DNA of 64,000 nucleotides from CAIYYX01 sp035530135 (GTDB lineage Bacteria; Pseudomonadota; Gammaproteobacteria; Burkholderiales; Rhodocyclaceae), in NCBI GenBank assembly GCA_035530135.1, contig DATKVJ010000137.1, positions 9,771 to 73,770 on the forward strand, in the 5' to 3' direction. The notes below the pieces were generated by a model. That model was not told the origin of the DNA. It was given only the letters and a program-made list of their open reading frames with translations, and made no database searches. Within the stretch, counting starts at the first letter, position 1. Each line of letters begins with the position of its first letter. The translations under genes were made by a program, and so were the position numbers. Positions 1 to 10,339 of the stretch are shown piece by piece.

Positions 1-307
1 CGAGCATCGCGTTGTTGATGTCGGTGAGCCAGACCTGGCCGCCGGTCTTTTCATGTTCGCCGACGCGCCGGGCGAAGGCGGACGCCAGGTCGGCGGTGCC
101 GCCGGCGACGTCGAGCACCCGCTCGCCCGACCTGACCCCCGACAGCTCGATGGCGAAGCGCTTCCACAGCCGGTGCAGGCCCAGCGACATCAGGTCGTTC
201 ATGACGTCGTATTTCTGCGCCACCGAGGAGAAGACGCCGGCGACGCGCTGCGCCTTCTCGTGCTCCGGGATCTGCTCGAAACCGAAGTGGGTCTGCCGCT
301 CGCTCAT
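1..307 (-). CDS. ubiE: Ubiquinone/menaquinone biosynthesis C-methyltransferase UbiE (partial)
   Basis: Only the first 102 codons are in the window; the gene runs off the left edge. The N-terminus (THFGFEQIPEHEKAQRVAGV, then VFSSVAQKYDVMNDLMS) and the SAM-binding motif I (VLDVAGGTADLA) are typical of UbiE, which methylates the quinone ring carbon in ubiquinone and menaquinone synthesis at the membrane. The ATG at 305–307 follows the DUF971 stop codon by two bases, so the two genes form an operon, an arrangement common in Betaproteobacteria. The family call is firm; the C-terminal part cannot be checked. Confidence 0.93.
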   Translation of the reverse strand, partial: MSERQTHFGFEQIPEHEKAQRVAGVFSSVAQKYDVMNDLMSLGLHRLWKRFAIELSGVRSGERVLDVAGGTADLASAFARRVGEHEKTGGQVWLTDINNAML

Positions 308-309
308 GA

Positions 310-732
310 TCAGTGGTGGCCGCAGCCGCCGCCGCTCTTCGGCGCCTGGGTGGTCGAGTCGACGTCGCGGCTGGCGCCGGCTGCTTCCAGCCTGGCGAGA
401 TAGGCCCGCCAGAGTTCCTCCTGGTGTTCGCCGAGGTGATAGAGCAGATCCCAAGAGTAGATGCCGGTATCGTGGCCGTCGGAGAAGCTCGGCAGGACCG
501 CGTAGTTGCCGACCGGCTCGATGTTGGTGATGTCCACGTCGCGCTTGCCGGTCTGCAGCACCTCCTGGCCCGGGCCGTGGCCGCGCACCTCGGCGGAGGG
601 GCTATTGACCCGGAGGAACTCGTAGCTCAAGGTGAAGTTCTTGCCGTCCGGGAAGCTGATTTCGAGCTGGCGCGATTTCTGGTGCAGCTTGATTTCGCTC
701 GGGGCGGGATAGGGAGTGTGGGGGCCGGCCAT
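310..732 (-). CDS. DUF971 (GBBH-like N-terminal domain) protein
   Basis: A 140-residue protein that is a single DUF971 domain, the fold also found at the N-terminus of gamma-butyrobetaine hydroxylases. Recognisable stretches are PSEIKLHQKSRQLEISFPDG, LSYEFLRVNSPSAEVRGHG and the IEPVGNYAVLPSFSDGHDTG-type core ending in YSWDLL. The C-terminus is a Gly/Cys/His tail (SGGGCGHH) that may bind metal. It sits two bases upstream of ubiE and is probably cotranscribed with it. The molecular role is not established; related domains are linked with Fe-S cluster or metal handling. Confidence 0.9.
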   Translation of the reverse strand: MAGPHTPYPAPSEIKLHQKSRQLEISFPDGKNFTLSYEFLRVNSPSAEVRGHGPGQEVLQTGKRDVDITNIEPVGNYAVLPSFSDGHDTGIYSWDLLYHLGEHQEELWRAYLARLEAAGASRDVDSTTQAPKSGGGCGHH

Positions 733-871
733 GATTTTATCTGCGCGTGGAACAAGCGGATTATCATAGCGCAGAACCCGGGGCAGGGCATCTCCAAATG
801 AGCGGCCGTAATCAAACTGTCACCCGCCCGCAATACACTGCCGCCTTTGCGACAGCCCGAAGGCTTCCACG

Positions 872-1566
872 ATGGCCAATATTCTGGTGGTTGAAGATGA
901 GCCGGCGATCCAGGTGCTGATCGCCACCAACCTGATGCGCGCCGGCCACGAGGTGCAAAGCGCGGCCGATGCCGAGACCGCCCAGCGCCTGGTCAAGCAG
1001 GCGCTGCCTGATCTGGTCCTGCTCGACTGGATGCTCCCGGGCGTGAGCGGGATCGAGCTGGCCCGCAGCCTGCGCGGCGACGAACGCACCCGCGCCGTGC
1101 CGATCATCATGCTGACCGCGCGCGGCGACGAGCACGACAAGATCCTCGGCCTCGAGACCGGCGCCGACGACTACATCACCAAGCCGTTTTCGCCGCGCGA
1201 GCTGGTCGCCCGGATCAAGGCCGTGCTGCGCCGCCGCGCACCGCAGGCGACCGAGGATGCGGTCGAAATCGGCGACCTGCGGCTGGATCCGGCCAGCCAC
1301 CGGATCGTCGCGGGCGGTCAGGCGGTGGAGCTCGGCCCCACCGAATTCCGCCTGCTGCATTTCCTGATGACCCACGCCGAGCGGGTGCATAGCCGCAGCC
1401 AGCTACTCGACCAGGTCTGGGGCGATCACGTCTTCGTCGAGGAGCGCACCGTCGATGTCCATATCCGGCGCCTGCGTGCCGCGCTGGAGGCCACCGGCCA
1501 CGACGCCCTGATCCAGACCGTGCGCGGCAGCGGCTACCGCCTCTCGGTCACCCTGAAGGTGGCGGA

Positions 1567-1570
<4 letters not shown>
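872..1570 (+). CDS. phoB: Phosphate regulon response regulator PhoB
   Basis: A 232-residue OmpR/PhoB-family regulator. The receiver domain (about 1–120) has the acidic pocket E8/D9, phospho-acceptor D52 (LLDWMLPG), T82 (MLTARGD) and K104 (DYITKPFSPRE). The winged-helix domain (about 130–228) has ELGPTEFRLLHFLMTH and ERTVDVHIRRLR, the usual PhoB DNA-recognition segment. The stop overlaps the TTG start of the downstream histidine kinase, so the pair is translationally coupled. PhoB activates phosphate-scavenging genes when phosphorylated by PhoR. I could not find a convincing two-repeat Pho box upstream. Confidence 0.92.
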
Positions 1571-2883
<1,313 letters not shown>

Positions 2884-2912
2884 GCAGACTAAGAGCCGCT
2901 TGAAATAGGCTC

Positions 2913-3365
2913 CTAGTTGCCGCCGCCCTGTTCCTCGGCCAGCGCCTCGACGATCGCACCATGGAGCGCGGCGCTCGTCACCTCGGCCCGATCGGGGGAG
3001 GACGCGCGCCTGGCCTCGGCCCAGATCGGCGCGGGGAAGTGACGGTCGTCCGAAAAACGGGGGATGACGTGCCAGTGGAGATGCGGCACCAGGTTGCCTA
3101 AGCTGGCGAGATTGATCTTGTCCGCCTGATAGAGTCTGCGCAGGGCCGCCTCGGTCGCGAACACCAGCGCCATCAGGTGGCGCCGCTCGTCGAAGCGAAG
3201 ATCGGTCATCTCGCGCACGTGGGCGTTCCAGATCACCCGGCACAGCCCGGGATGATCCTCGGCCTCGCGCCCGGCGGCGCGCACCACCCGGCATAGGCCG
3301 TCGGCCCAGAGGATTTCGCCGCCCTGCTGTTGGCAAAGTTCGCAGTGGGCATCGGAGATCGTCAC
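2913..3365 (-). CDS. HIT-family hydrolase
   Basis: A 150-residue histidine-triad protein. The C-terminal HLHWHVIPRF segment is the HxHxH nucleotide-phosphate-binding motif that defines the family. An N-terminal Cys pair (CELC) resembles the first half of the zinc site in HIT hydrolases, here not clearly completed. The GTG start at 3363–3365 overlaps the stop of the FAD/Fe-S oxidoreductase gene (GTGA), so it is probably translated from the same message. HIT proteins cleave nucleoside phosphoramidates or dinucleotides; the physiological substrate here cannot be inferred. Confidence 0.88.
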   Translation of the reverse strand: MTISDAHCELCQQQGGEILWADGLCRVVRAAGREAEDHPGLCRVIWNAHVREMTDLRFDERRHLMALVFATEAALRRLYQADKINLASLGNLVPHLHWHVIPRFSDDRHFPAPIWAEARRASSPDRAEVTSAALHGAIVEALAEEQGGGN

Positions 3366-6300
3366 AGCAACACTCTTTCGATGCCGCCGCGGTTTGCCTT
3401 CGCCACGTACTCGGCCATCCATTCCGGCCCGAGCAGGGTCCTGGCCATTTCCACCACGATGTAGTCGGCGCGGGTTCCCGCGTCGTCGTCGAAGCGGCTC
3501 AGGCCCTGCAGGCAGGAAGGACAGGAGGTGAGGATTTTCACCTCGCCCGCGAAACCGTCGGCCCGCAGCCGGGACGCGCCGCCCTCCATTTCCTCCTGCT
3601 TGCGGAAGCGCACCTGGGTCGAAATGTCCGGGCGGCTCACCGCCAAGGTGCCCGACTCGCCGCAGCAGCGGTCGTTGAGCGCCACCGGCTGGCCCATCAG
3701 GGTATTGACCACCTTGAGCGCATCGTGGGTCTTCATCGGCTTGTGGCAGGGCTCGTGGTACATGTAGCGGGCCCCGCTCAGGCCTTCGAGCTTGACGCCC
3801 TTCTCCAGCAGGTATTCGTGGATGTCGAGCAGGCGGCAGCCGGGGAAGATCTTGTCGAACTCGTACTTCAGGAGCTGATCCATGCAGGTGCCGCAGGAGA
3901 CGATCACGGTCTTGATGTCGAGGTAGTTGAGGGTGTTGGCGACGCGGTGGAACAGCACCCGGTTGTCGGTGGTGATGCGGCCGCCGGCGTCGTCGTCGCC
4001 GGAGGCGGTCTGCGGGTAGCCGCAGCACAGGTAGCCCGGCGGCAGCACGGTCTGGACGCCGACGTGGTAGAGCATCGCCTGGGTGGCCAGGCCGACCTGC
4101 GAGAACAGCCGCTCCGAGCCGCAGCCGGGGAAGTAGAAGACCGCGTCGGCATCGGTCTTGTGCGGGTCGCGGATCACCGGGATGACCTTGTCGTCCTCGA
4201 TGTCGAGCAGCGCCCGCGAGGTGCGCTTGGGCAATCCGCCCGGCATCGGCTTGTTCACGAAATGGATGACCTGCGCCTTCAAGCCCGGCCGGCCCAGCGT
4301 CGCCGGCGGGTGCCTGACGGTCGCGCGCGTCAGGCCCAGCGCTTTCGCCGCCCGATACGCCAGGCGCTGCGCGGCGTAGCCCGCGCGGATCATGCCGGCG
4401 CGGATCAGCTTGATCGTCGCCGGGTCGGTGGCGTTCAGGAAGGCCATCGCCGCGGCGGTGCCGGGGTTCCACTTCTTCTTGCCCTGGCGGCGCAGGAAGT
4501 TCCGCATGGCGATCGAGACGTCGCCGAAGTCGATGTCCACCGGGCAAGGATTCGCGCACTTGTGGCAGATCGTGCAATGGTCGGCGACGTCGGAGAACTC
4601 GTCGAAGTGCTGCAGCGAGATACCGCGCCGCGTCTGCTCCTCGTAGAGGAAGGCCTCGATCAACAGCGAGGTGCCGAGGATCTTGTCGCGCGGGCTGTAG
4701 AACAGGTTGGCGCGCGGCACGTGGGTCGAGCACACCGGCTTGCACTTGCCGCAGCGCAGGCAGTCCTTGATCATGGCGGAGATCTTGCCGATCTCCGACT
4801 GCTCCATGATCAGGCTCTCGGTGCCGAGCAGGCTGAAGGACGGCGTGTAGGCGTTGGCGAGATCGCCGCCGGGCAAGAGCTTGCCCTTGTTGAAGCGTCC
4901 TTCCGGATCGATCCGGCGCTTGTACGCCTGGTAAGGGCCGATCTCCTCCTCGCTGAGGAACTCCAGCTTGGTGATGCCGATGCCGTGCTCGCCCGAGATG
5001 ACGCCGGAGAGACTCCTGGCCAGCGCCATGATCCGGACCACCGCCGCGTTGGCGGTGGCGAGCATCGCGTAATCGTCGGAATTGACCGGGATGTTGGTGT
5101 GCACGTTGCCGTCGCCGGCGTGCATGTGCAGCGCGACGAAGACGCGCCCGCGCAGCACCTCCTGGTGCAGCCCGTGGATGCGTTCGATGATGCGGCGGTA
5201 TGCCTTGCCTTCGAGCAGCGCTTCGAGGGGTGCCGCGAGCTCGGTCTTCCAAGACGCACGGATGGAGTAATCCTGCAGCCGATGGAACAGCGTCGGGTGT
5301 TCCGCCCGGTTGGAGAGCGGTCCGGCGTTGATTCCGAGCCCGCCGAATTCACCCTCGGCCTGGGTCAATGGCAGATCGAGATTGTCGAGCAGCCAGCGCC
5401 AGCGAGCGCTCACCGCCGCGACCAGCTCCAGCGCCTGCTCCCTTCGGTCGCCGAGCAGCACCTCGGCGGACAGGCCGGTGTCGCCGGCGTTGAGCGGCAG
5501 GTCGCCACCCAGGAATTCGGCCAGGGAATCGCAAAGCGCCAGCTTGTTCCTGATCGACAGCTCGATGTTGATGCGCTCGATGCCGTCGCAATAGTCGCCC
5601 ATCCGCGGCAGGGGTATGACCACGTCCTCGTTCAGCTTGAAGGCGTTGGTGTGCTTGGCGATGGCCGCGGTCCGCGCCCGGTCGAGCCAGAATTTCTTCC
5701 GGGTCTCGGGCGTGACCGCGATGAAGCCCTCGCCGCCGCGCAGGTTGGCGATCCGCACCGTCTCCGAGGCGGCGGCCATCACCGCCTGCTCGTCGTCGCC
5801 GACCAGGTCGCCGATCAGCACCATCTTCGGCCGGCCGTGGCCCTTGGCCTTGGTGGCGTAGCCCACCGCCCTGAGGTAGCGCTCGTCCAGGTGCTCGAGG
5901 CCCGCCAGCAGCACGCCGGCCTGCGCGCCGGCGCCGCCGGGCTTGAAGTAATCGGTGATCTCGACGATCGAGGGCACGGCTTCGCGCACCTGGCCGAAGA
6001 ATTCCAGGCAGACGGTGCGGGTGTGGGCCGGCAGGCGGTGCAGGATCCACACCGCCGAGGTGATGATGCCGTCGGTGCCCTCCTTCTGCACGCCCGGCAG
6101 TCCCGCCAGGAACTTGTCGGTGACGTCCTTGCCGAGGCCGGCGCTGCGGAATTGCCGTCCGGGAATCGCCAGCGTCTCCTCGGAGAGCAGCTTCCTGCCC
6201 GAGGCGTCGAAGCGCGAAAGGCGAAAGCGCACCAACTCCTGCTCGTGGATCTTGCCGAAATTGTGTTCCAGGCGTTCGACCTCCAGCCACTGGCCGTCGG

Positions 6301-7207
6301 GTGTCACCATCTTCCACGACGCCAGATTGTCCAGCGCCGTGCCCCAGAGCACCGCCTTCTTGCCGCCGGCGTTCATCGCGATGTTGCCGCCGATGCAGGA
6401 GGCGTCGGCCGAGGTCGGGTCGCAGGCGAACACCAGGCCGGCGTCCTCGGCCGCCTCCATCGCGCGCCGGGTGACGACCCCGGCGCCGGTGCGGATCGTG
6501 GCGTAGGGCCGGTCGGCGCCCGGCAGCCGGGTCTGTTCCACGGCGCCCAGGGTAATCAGCTTCTCGGTGTTGATCACCACCGAGTCGGGGGTGAGCGGCA
6601 CCGCGCCGCCGGTATAGCCGGTGCCGCCGCCGCGCGGAATGATGGTCAGGTCGAGTTCGATGCAGTCGCGCACCAGCGGGCCGATCTCCTCCTCGGTGTC
6701 CGGGGTGAGGACCACGAAGGGATATTCGACCCGCCAGTCGGTGGCGTCGGTGACGTGGGAGACGCGGGAGAGGCCGTCGAAGCGGATGTTGTCGCGGCGG
6801 CTGTGCCGGGAGAGCACGCGCAGCACCTTCTTCCTCAGCGCCAGGGTGGCGGCGAAGCGCTGCTCGAAGCGATCGACCGCCTGGTGCGCGGCGGCCAGGA
6901 GCTGCCCGACGCGCTCGTTGCCCTGGCGGCGCCGCTCGATCTCGGTCAGGCGGTGGCGCAGCGCCTGGATCAGCGCCCTGCGCCGGTCCGGGTTGGCGAG
7001 CAGGTCGTCCTCGAGGTAGGGATTGCGCTCCACCACCCAGATGTCGCCCAGCACCTCGTAGAGCATCCGCGCCGAGCGGCCGGTGACGCGTTCGGCGCGC
7101 AGCAGGTCGAGTGTCTCCCAGGCGTCGGCGCCGAGCAGGCGGATGACGATCTCGCGGTCGGAGAAGGAGGTGTAGTTGTACGGGATCTCGCGCAGGCGGG
7201 CGGACAT
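3362..7207 (-). CDS. DUF3683 FAD-linked / Fe-S oxidoreductase (D-lactate or D-2-hydroxyacid dehydrogenase type)
   Basis: A 1,281-residue fusion enzyme. An N-terminal DUF3683 region (about 1–130) precedes a PCMH-type FAD-binding domain (LTIIPRGGGTGYTGGAVPL, CIGGNIAMNAGG) and an FAD-oxidase C-terminal domain (HAGDGNVHTNIPVN, SGEHGIG). A ferredoxin-like pair of Cys motifs follows (CLRCGKCKPVC, CTICHKCANPCP), then two heterodisulfide-reductase CCG modules (FPGCGSER, CCGYPQ, CGTCMD, EPCHKP, CCGESG). This resembles YdiJ/Dld-II dehydrogenases that oxidise D-2-hydroxyacids and pass electrons to the quinone pool. The start MSARLREIPYN at 7207 is preferred to an upstream in-frame codon because conservation begins there. 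It is followed by a coupled HIT gene. Confidence 0.87.
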   Translation of the reverse strand: MSARLREIPYNYTSFSDREIVIRLLGADAWETLDLLRAERVTGRSARMLYEVLGDIWVVERNPYLEDDLLANPDRRRALIQALRHRLTEIERRRQGNERVGQLLAAAHQAVDRFEQRFAATLALRKKVLRVLSRHSRRDNIRFDGLSRVSHVTDATDWRVEYPFVVLTPDTEEEIGPLVRDCIELDLTIIPRGGGTGYTGGAVPLTPDSVVINTEKLITLGAVEQTRLPGADRPYATIRTGAGVVTRRAMEAAEDAGLVFACDPTSADASCIGGNIAMNAGGKKAVLWGTALDNLASWKMVTPDGQWLEVERLEHNFGKIHEQELVRFRLSRFDASGRKLLSEETLAIPGRQFRSAGLGKDVTDKFLAGLPGVQKEGTDGIITSAVWILHRLPAHTRTVCLEFFGQVREAVPSIVEITDYFKPGGAGAQAGVLLAGLEHLDERYLRAVGYATKAKGHGRPKMVLIGDLVGDDEQAVMAAASETVRIANLRGGEGFIAVTPETRKKFWLDRARTAAIAKHTNAFKLNEDVVIPLPRMGDYCDGIERINIELSIRNKLALCDSLAEFLGGDLPLNAGDTGLSAEVLLGDRREQALELVAAVSARWRWLLDNLDLPLTQAEGEFGGLGINAGPLSNRAEHPTLFHRLQDYSIRASWKTELAAPLEALLEGKAYRRIIERIHGLHQEVLRGRVFVALHMHAGDGNVHTNIPVNSDDYAMLATANAAVVRIMALARSLSGVISGEHGIGITKLEFLSEEEIGPYQAYKRRIDPEGRFNKGKLLPGGDLANAYTPSFSLLGTESLIMEQSEIGKISAMIKDCLRCGKCKPVCSTHVPRANLFYSPRDKILGTSLLIEAFLYEEQTRRGISLQHFDEFSDVADHCTICHKCANPCPVDIDFGDVSIAMRNFLRRQGKKKWNPGTAAAMAFLNATDPATIKLIRAGMIRAGYAAQRLAYRAAKALGLTRATVRHPPATLGRPGLKAQVIHFVNKPMPGGLPKRTSRALLDIEDDKVIPVIRDPHKTDADAVFYFPGCGSERLFSQVGLATQAMLYHVGVQTVLPPGYLCCGYPQTASGDDDAGGRITTDNRVLFHRVANTLNYLDIKTVIVSCGTCMDQLLKYEFDKIFPGCRLLDIHEYLLEKGVKLEGLSGARYMYHEPCHKPMKTHDALKVVNTLMGQPVALNDRCCGESGTLAVSRPDISTQVRFRKQEEMEGGASRLRADGFAGEVKILTSCPSCLQGLSRFDDDAGTRADYIVVEMARTLLGPEWMAEYVAKANRGGIERVLL

Positions 7208-7252
7208 GGGGAGGGAGGCGCGTCGGGGAAAGCGTGGTATTTTAGGCCACTT

Positions 7253-7270
7253 GTACCCGTGTCTGGGTAC
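7253..7270. promoter_or_regulatory. Perfect inverted repeat between divergent genes
   Basis: GTACCC at 7253–7258 and GGGTAC at 7265–7270 form a perfect six-base inverted repeat with a six-base spacer. It lies in the 65-base gap between the oppositely oriented dehydrogenase and MATE start codons. The position suits an operator controlling one or both genes, but six-base arms can occur by chance. Confidence 0.35.
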
Positions 7271-7272
7271 GA

Positions 7273-8721
7273 GTGCCCGCAATTGTGGCGCAGCACGCTG
7301 CCGAACTTATCCCTGGCGACATCGTGGTCAAACCTTCCGTGCTGCGCAGCCTGCTCCATCTCGCCTGGCCGGTGCTGGTCGCCCAGCTGGCGGTGATGGC
7401 CAACGGCGTCATCGACACCGTCATGGCCGGGCGGCTGTCCGCCGTCGATCTCGCCGCGGTGGGCATCGGCGCCTCGATCTACGTCACCGTCTTCGTCAGC
7501 GTCACCGGGGTGCTGCTGGCGCTCACGCCCACCGTCGCTCAGCTCCACGGCGCCGGCCGACACGGAGAGATCGGCGAGGAGGTGCGGCAAAGCGCCTGGC
7601 TGGCGTTGTTCCTGGCCGTGATCGCCGTCGTCCTGCTGCGCCATCCCGAGCCCTTCCTGGCGCTGTCCCGCCTGACGCCGGAAGTGGAGAGCAAGGTGCG
7701 CGCTTATCTTTACGCCTTGTCGTGGAGCGCCGCCCCGGCGATGCTGCTGCGGGTGTTCTCCGGCTTCACCATCGGCGTCGGCCTGCCGCGGGCGATCATG
7801 GGCTTCAACCTGATCGGCGTGGCACTCAAGCTGCCCCTGAACTGGATCTTCATGTTCGGCACCCTGGAGCGATTCGGCGGCCCGCCGCCGCTCGGCGGGC
7901 CGGGTTGCGCCGTGGCCACCGCGCTCATCAGCGGCCTGTCCTGTCTGCTGGCCTGGAGCTGGTGCGCTCAGGCCGCCGACTACCGGCGGTATCGCGTCTT
8001 CGCCGATTTCAGTCCGCCGCGAGCGAGGCTGATCGTCGGTCTGCTGAAGCTCGGCCTGCCCATCGGCGCGACCTTCTTCGTCGATGTCACCGCCTTCACC
8101 TTCATGGCGCTATTCATCGCCCGGCTCGGTCCGGTTACCTCCGCCGCGCATCAGATCGCGGCGAACCTGGCGGCGCTGGCCTTCATGCTGCCGCTGGCGC
8201 TGGGCAACGCCGCCGGCGTTCTCGCCGGCCAGGCCCTCGGCGCCGGCGACGCGCGGCGGGCGGGCCGCGTCGCCCTGATCGGCATGGTCGCCGGCCTCGC
8301 CGCGGGAGCGCTGTTTAGCCTGACGCTGTGGCTCGGGGCGGGGACGATCGCCGGGCTGTACACATCGGACGGCCCGGTTCGCCGGCTGGCGACGACGCTG
8401 ATCGGCTACGTCGCCGTCTATCATCTGTTCGACGCCTTGCAGGCGGTGGCGGTGAATGTGCTGCGCGGCTACAGGAAGAGCGCGGTACCGATGGCGATCT
8501 ACGCGGTCGCGCTCTGGGGCGTGGGTCTGGGCGGCGGCTATGTCCTGGGCTTGACCGACCGGGTCGCGGCGCGGTCGGGGGTGCAGGGCTTCTGGCTCGC
8601 CGCGGCGGCGAGCCTGGCGCTCGCGGGCGGCATGACGGCGGCGTATCTGCTGCGGGTGGCGCGTGTCGCAGAGAATGTCGCGGCTCACGGCAGCGCCGTG
8701 CCGGGCGGCACGGGCCGCTAG
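7273..8721 (+). CDS. MATE family efflux transporter (NorM-like)
   Basis: A 482-residue integral membrane protein with about twelve hydrophobic segments in two homologous halves. The first half carries LAWPVLVAQLAVMANGVIDT and the AQLHGAGR loop; the second carries ITSAAHQIAANLAAL-like sequence (VTSAAHQIAANLA) and GQALGAGDARRA. MATE proteins export cationic drugs or metabolites in exchange for Na+ or H+. The GTG at 7273 gives the longest frame. A GTG at 7324 (VKPSVLRSLLHLAWP) is a plausible alternative because it begins just before the first transmembrane helix. Neither has a clear ribosome-binding site. Confidence 0.9.
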   Translation: MPAIVAQHAAELIPGDIVVKPSVLRSLLHLAWPVLVAQLAVMANGVIDTVMAGRLSAVDLAAVGIGASIYVTVFVSVTGVLLALTPTVAQLHGAGRHGEIGEEVRQSAWLALFLAVIAVVLLRHPEPFLALSRLTPEVESKVRAYLYALSWSAAPAMLLRVFSGFTIGVGLPRAIMGFNLIGVALKLPLNWIFMFGTLERFGGPPPLGGPGCAVATALISGLSCLLAWSWCAQAADYRRYRVFADFSPPRARLIVGLLKLGLPIGATFFVDVTAFTFMALFIARLGPVTSAAHQIAANLAALAFMLPLALGNAAGVLAGQALGAGDARRAGRVALIGMVAGLAAGALFSLTLWLGAGTIAGLYTSDGPVRRLATTLIGYVAVYHLFDALQAVAVNVLRGYRKSAVPMAIYAVALWGVGLGGGYVLGLTDRVAARSGVQGFWLAAAASLALAGGMTAAYLLRVARVAENVAAHGSAVPGGTGR

Positions 8722-8791
8722 GGCGAGCTTGCCCGATGGCGCCGCCGCCTGCTACGCTTAGCCCCTTGCCACCCGGTCCCATCGCCTCCGC

Positions 8792-10303
8792 ATGCATCCC
8801 GATTACCTGGAAAAAATCCTCAACGCCCGCGTCTATGACGTGGCCATCGAAACGCCGCTGGAACTCGCGCCCAACCTCTCGGCGAGGAGCGGCAACCGCA
8901 TCTGGCTGAAGCGCGAGGACGTGCAGCCGGTGTTCTCCTTCAAGCTGCGCGGCGCCTACAACAAGATGGTGCATCTGACGCCCGCGCAGCGGAAGCGCGG
9001 CGTGATCACCGCCTCGGCCGGCAACCACGCCCAGGGCGTCGCCCTCGCGGCGCAGAAGCTCGGCTGCCGCGCGGTGATCGTGGTGCCGGTGACGACGCCG
9101 CAGATCAAGGTCGACGCGGTGAAGCTGCGCGGCGCCGAAGTGGTGCTGGCCGGCGACTCCTTCGACGAGGCCTACGCCCACGCGCTGCTGCTGGAGAAGA
9201 AGCAGAAGCTGACCTTCGTCCACCCTTACGACGACCCCGAGGTCATCGCCGGCCAGGGCACCATCGGCATGGAGATCCTGCGCCAGCACGCCGACCCGAT
9301 AGACGCGGTGTTCTGCTGCGTCGGCGGCGGCGGCCTGATCTCCGGGGTGGCCGCCTACATCAAGCGGCTGCGGCCGCAGACCCGGATCGTCGGCGTCGAG
9401 GCGGCGGACGCCGACGCCATGGCCCGCTCGCTCGCCGCCGGCCGCCGGGTCAAGCTCGACCGGGTCGGCCTGTTCGCCGACGGCGCCGCGGTGAAGCTGG
9501 TCGGCCAGGAGACCTTCCGCCTCTGCCAGGAATACGTCGACGAGATGATCCTGGTCGACACCGATGCCATCTGCGCCGCGATCAAGGACGTGTTCGAGGA
9601 CACCCGCTCGATCCTGGAGCCGGCCGGTGCGTTGGCCATCGCCGGCGCCAAGGAATACGCGAAGCGCCACAAGCTCAAGGACCGGACCCTGGTGGCGGTA
9701 GCCTCCGGCGCCAACATGAACTTCGACCGCCTGCGCTTCGTCGCCGAGCGCGCCGAGGTCGGCGAGCAGCGCGAAGCGGTGCTGGCGGTGACCATCCCCG
9801 AGCGGCCGGGCAGCTTCAAGAAGTTCTGCGACCTGGTCGGCAGCCGCAGCATCACCGAGTTCAACTACCGCTACTCGGATGTCCGGGAAGCCCACGTCTT
9901 CGCCGGCATCCAGGTCGGCGACCGGGCGGAATCGCTGAAGCTGGTCGAGTCGCTGAAGAAGCACGGCCTGGCGACGCTCGACCTGACCGACGACGAGATG
10001 GCCAAGCTGCACTTGCGCCACATGGTCGGCGGCCACGCCCCCCAGGTGCAGAACGAACTGCTCTACCGCTTCGAGTTCCCCGAGCGCCCCGGCGCGCTGA
10101 TGCGTTTCCTGGAGAGCATGAGCGCCGGCTGGAACATCTCGCTGTTCCACTACCGCAACCACGGCGCCGACTACGCCCGGGTGCTGGTCGGCATGCAGGT
10201 GCCGCCGAAGGAAATGAGGGAATTTCGCGCCTTCCTGAAGGGCTTAGGCTACGACTTCTGGGACGAGAGCGGCAACCCGGCCTACAAGCTGTTTCTCGGT
10301 TGA
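8792..10303 (+). CDS. ilvA: Threonine ammonia-lyase, biosynthetic (IlvA)
   Basis: A 503-residue PLP enzyme converting threonine to 2-oxobutanoate, the first step of isoleucine synthesis. The catalytic domain has the PLP lysine K51 in FSFKLRGAYNK, the ITASAGNHAQGVA segment and the glycine-rich phosphate loop CCVGGGGLISG. The C-terminal third has two ACT-like regulatory repeats (starting AVLAVTIPERPGSFKKF and YRFEFPERPGALMRF), marking the isoleucine-sensitive biosynthetic form rather than the short catabolic TdcB. It stands alone between a MATE gene and a convergent permease. Confidence 0.96.
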   Translation: MHPDYLEKILNARVYDVAIETPLELAPNLSARSGNRIWLKREDVQPVFSFKLRGAYNKMVHLTPAQRKRGVITASAGNHAQGVALAAQKLGCRAVIVVPVTTPQIKVDAVKLRGAEVVLAGDSFDEAYAHALLLEKKQKLTFVHPYDDPEVIAGQGTIGMEILRQHADPIDAVFCCVGGGGLISGVAAYIKRLRPQTRIVGVEAADADAMARSLAAGRRVKLDRVGLFADGAAVKLVGQETFRLCQEYVDEMILVDTDAICAAIKDVFEDTRSILEPAGALAIAGAKEYAKRHKLKDRTLVAVASGANMNFDRLRFVAERAEVGEQREAVLAVTIPERPGSFKKFCDLVGSRSITEFNYRYSDVREAHVFAGIQVGDRAESLKLVESLKKHGLATLDLTDDEMAKLHLRHMVGGHAPQVQNELLYRFEFPERPGALMRFLESMSAGWNISLFHYRNHGADYARVLVGMQVPPKEMREFRAFLKGLGYDFWDESGNPAYKLFLG

Positions 10304-10339
10304 GCCTGCCAGCCGGTCGCGGTTCTCGAGGGCCGGCTT

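Noticed and set aside
820..871. CTGTCAC upstream of phoB as a Pho box
   Set aside because: Only one seven-base half-site is present; the second repeat at the required spacing is missing.
3725..7396. Very long open frame on the plus strand opposite the FAD/Fe-S oxidoreductase
   Set aside because: It is antisense to a clearly conserved gene, its translation is Arg/Ala/Gln/His-rich with no recognisable domain, and such frames are common in GC-rich DNA with third-position bias.
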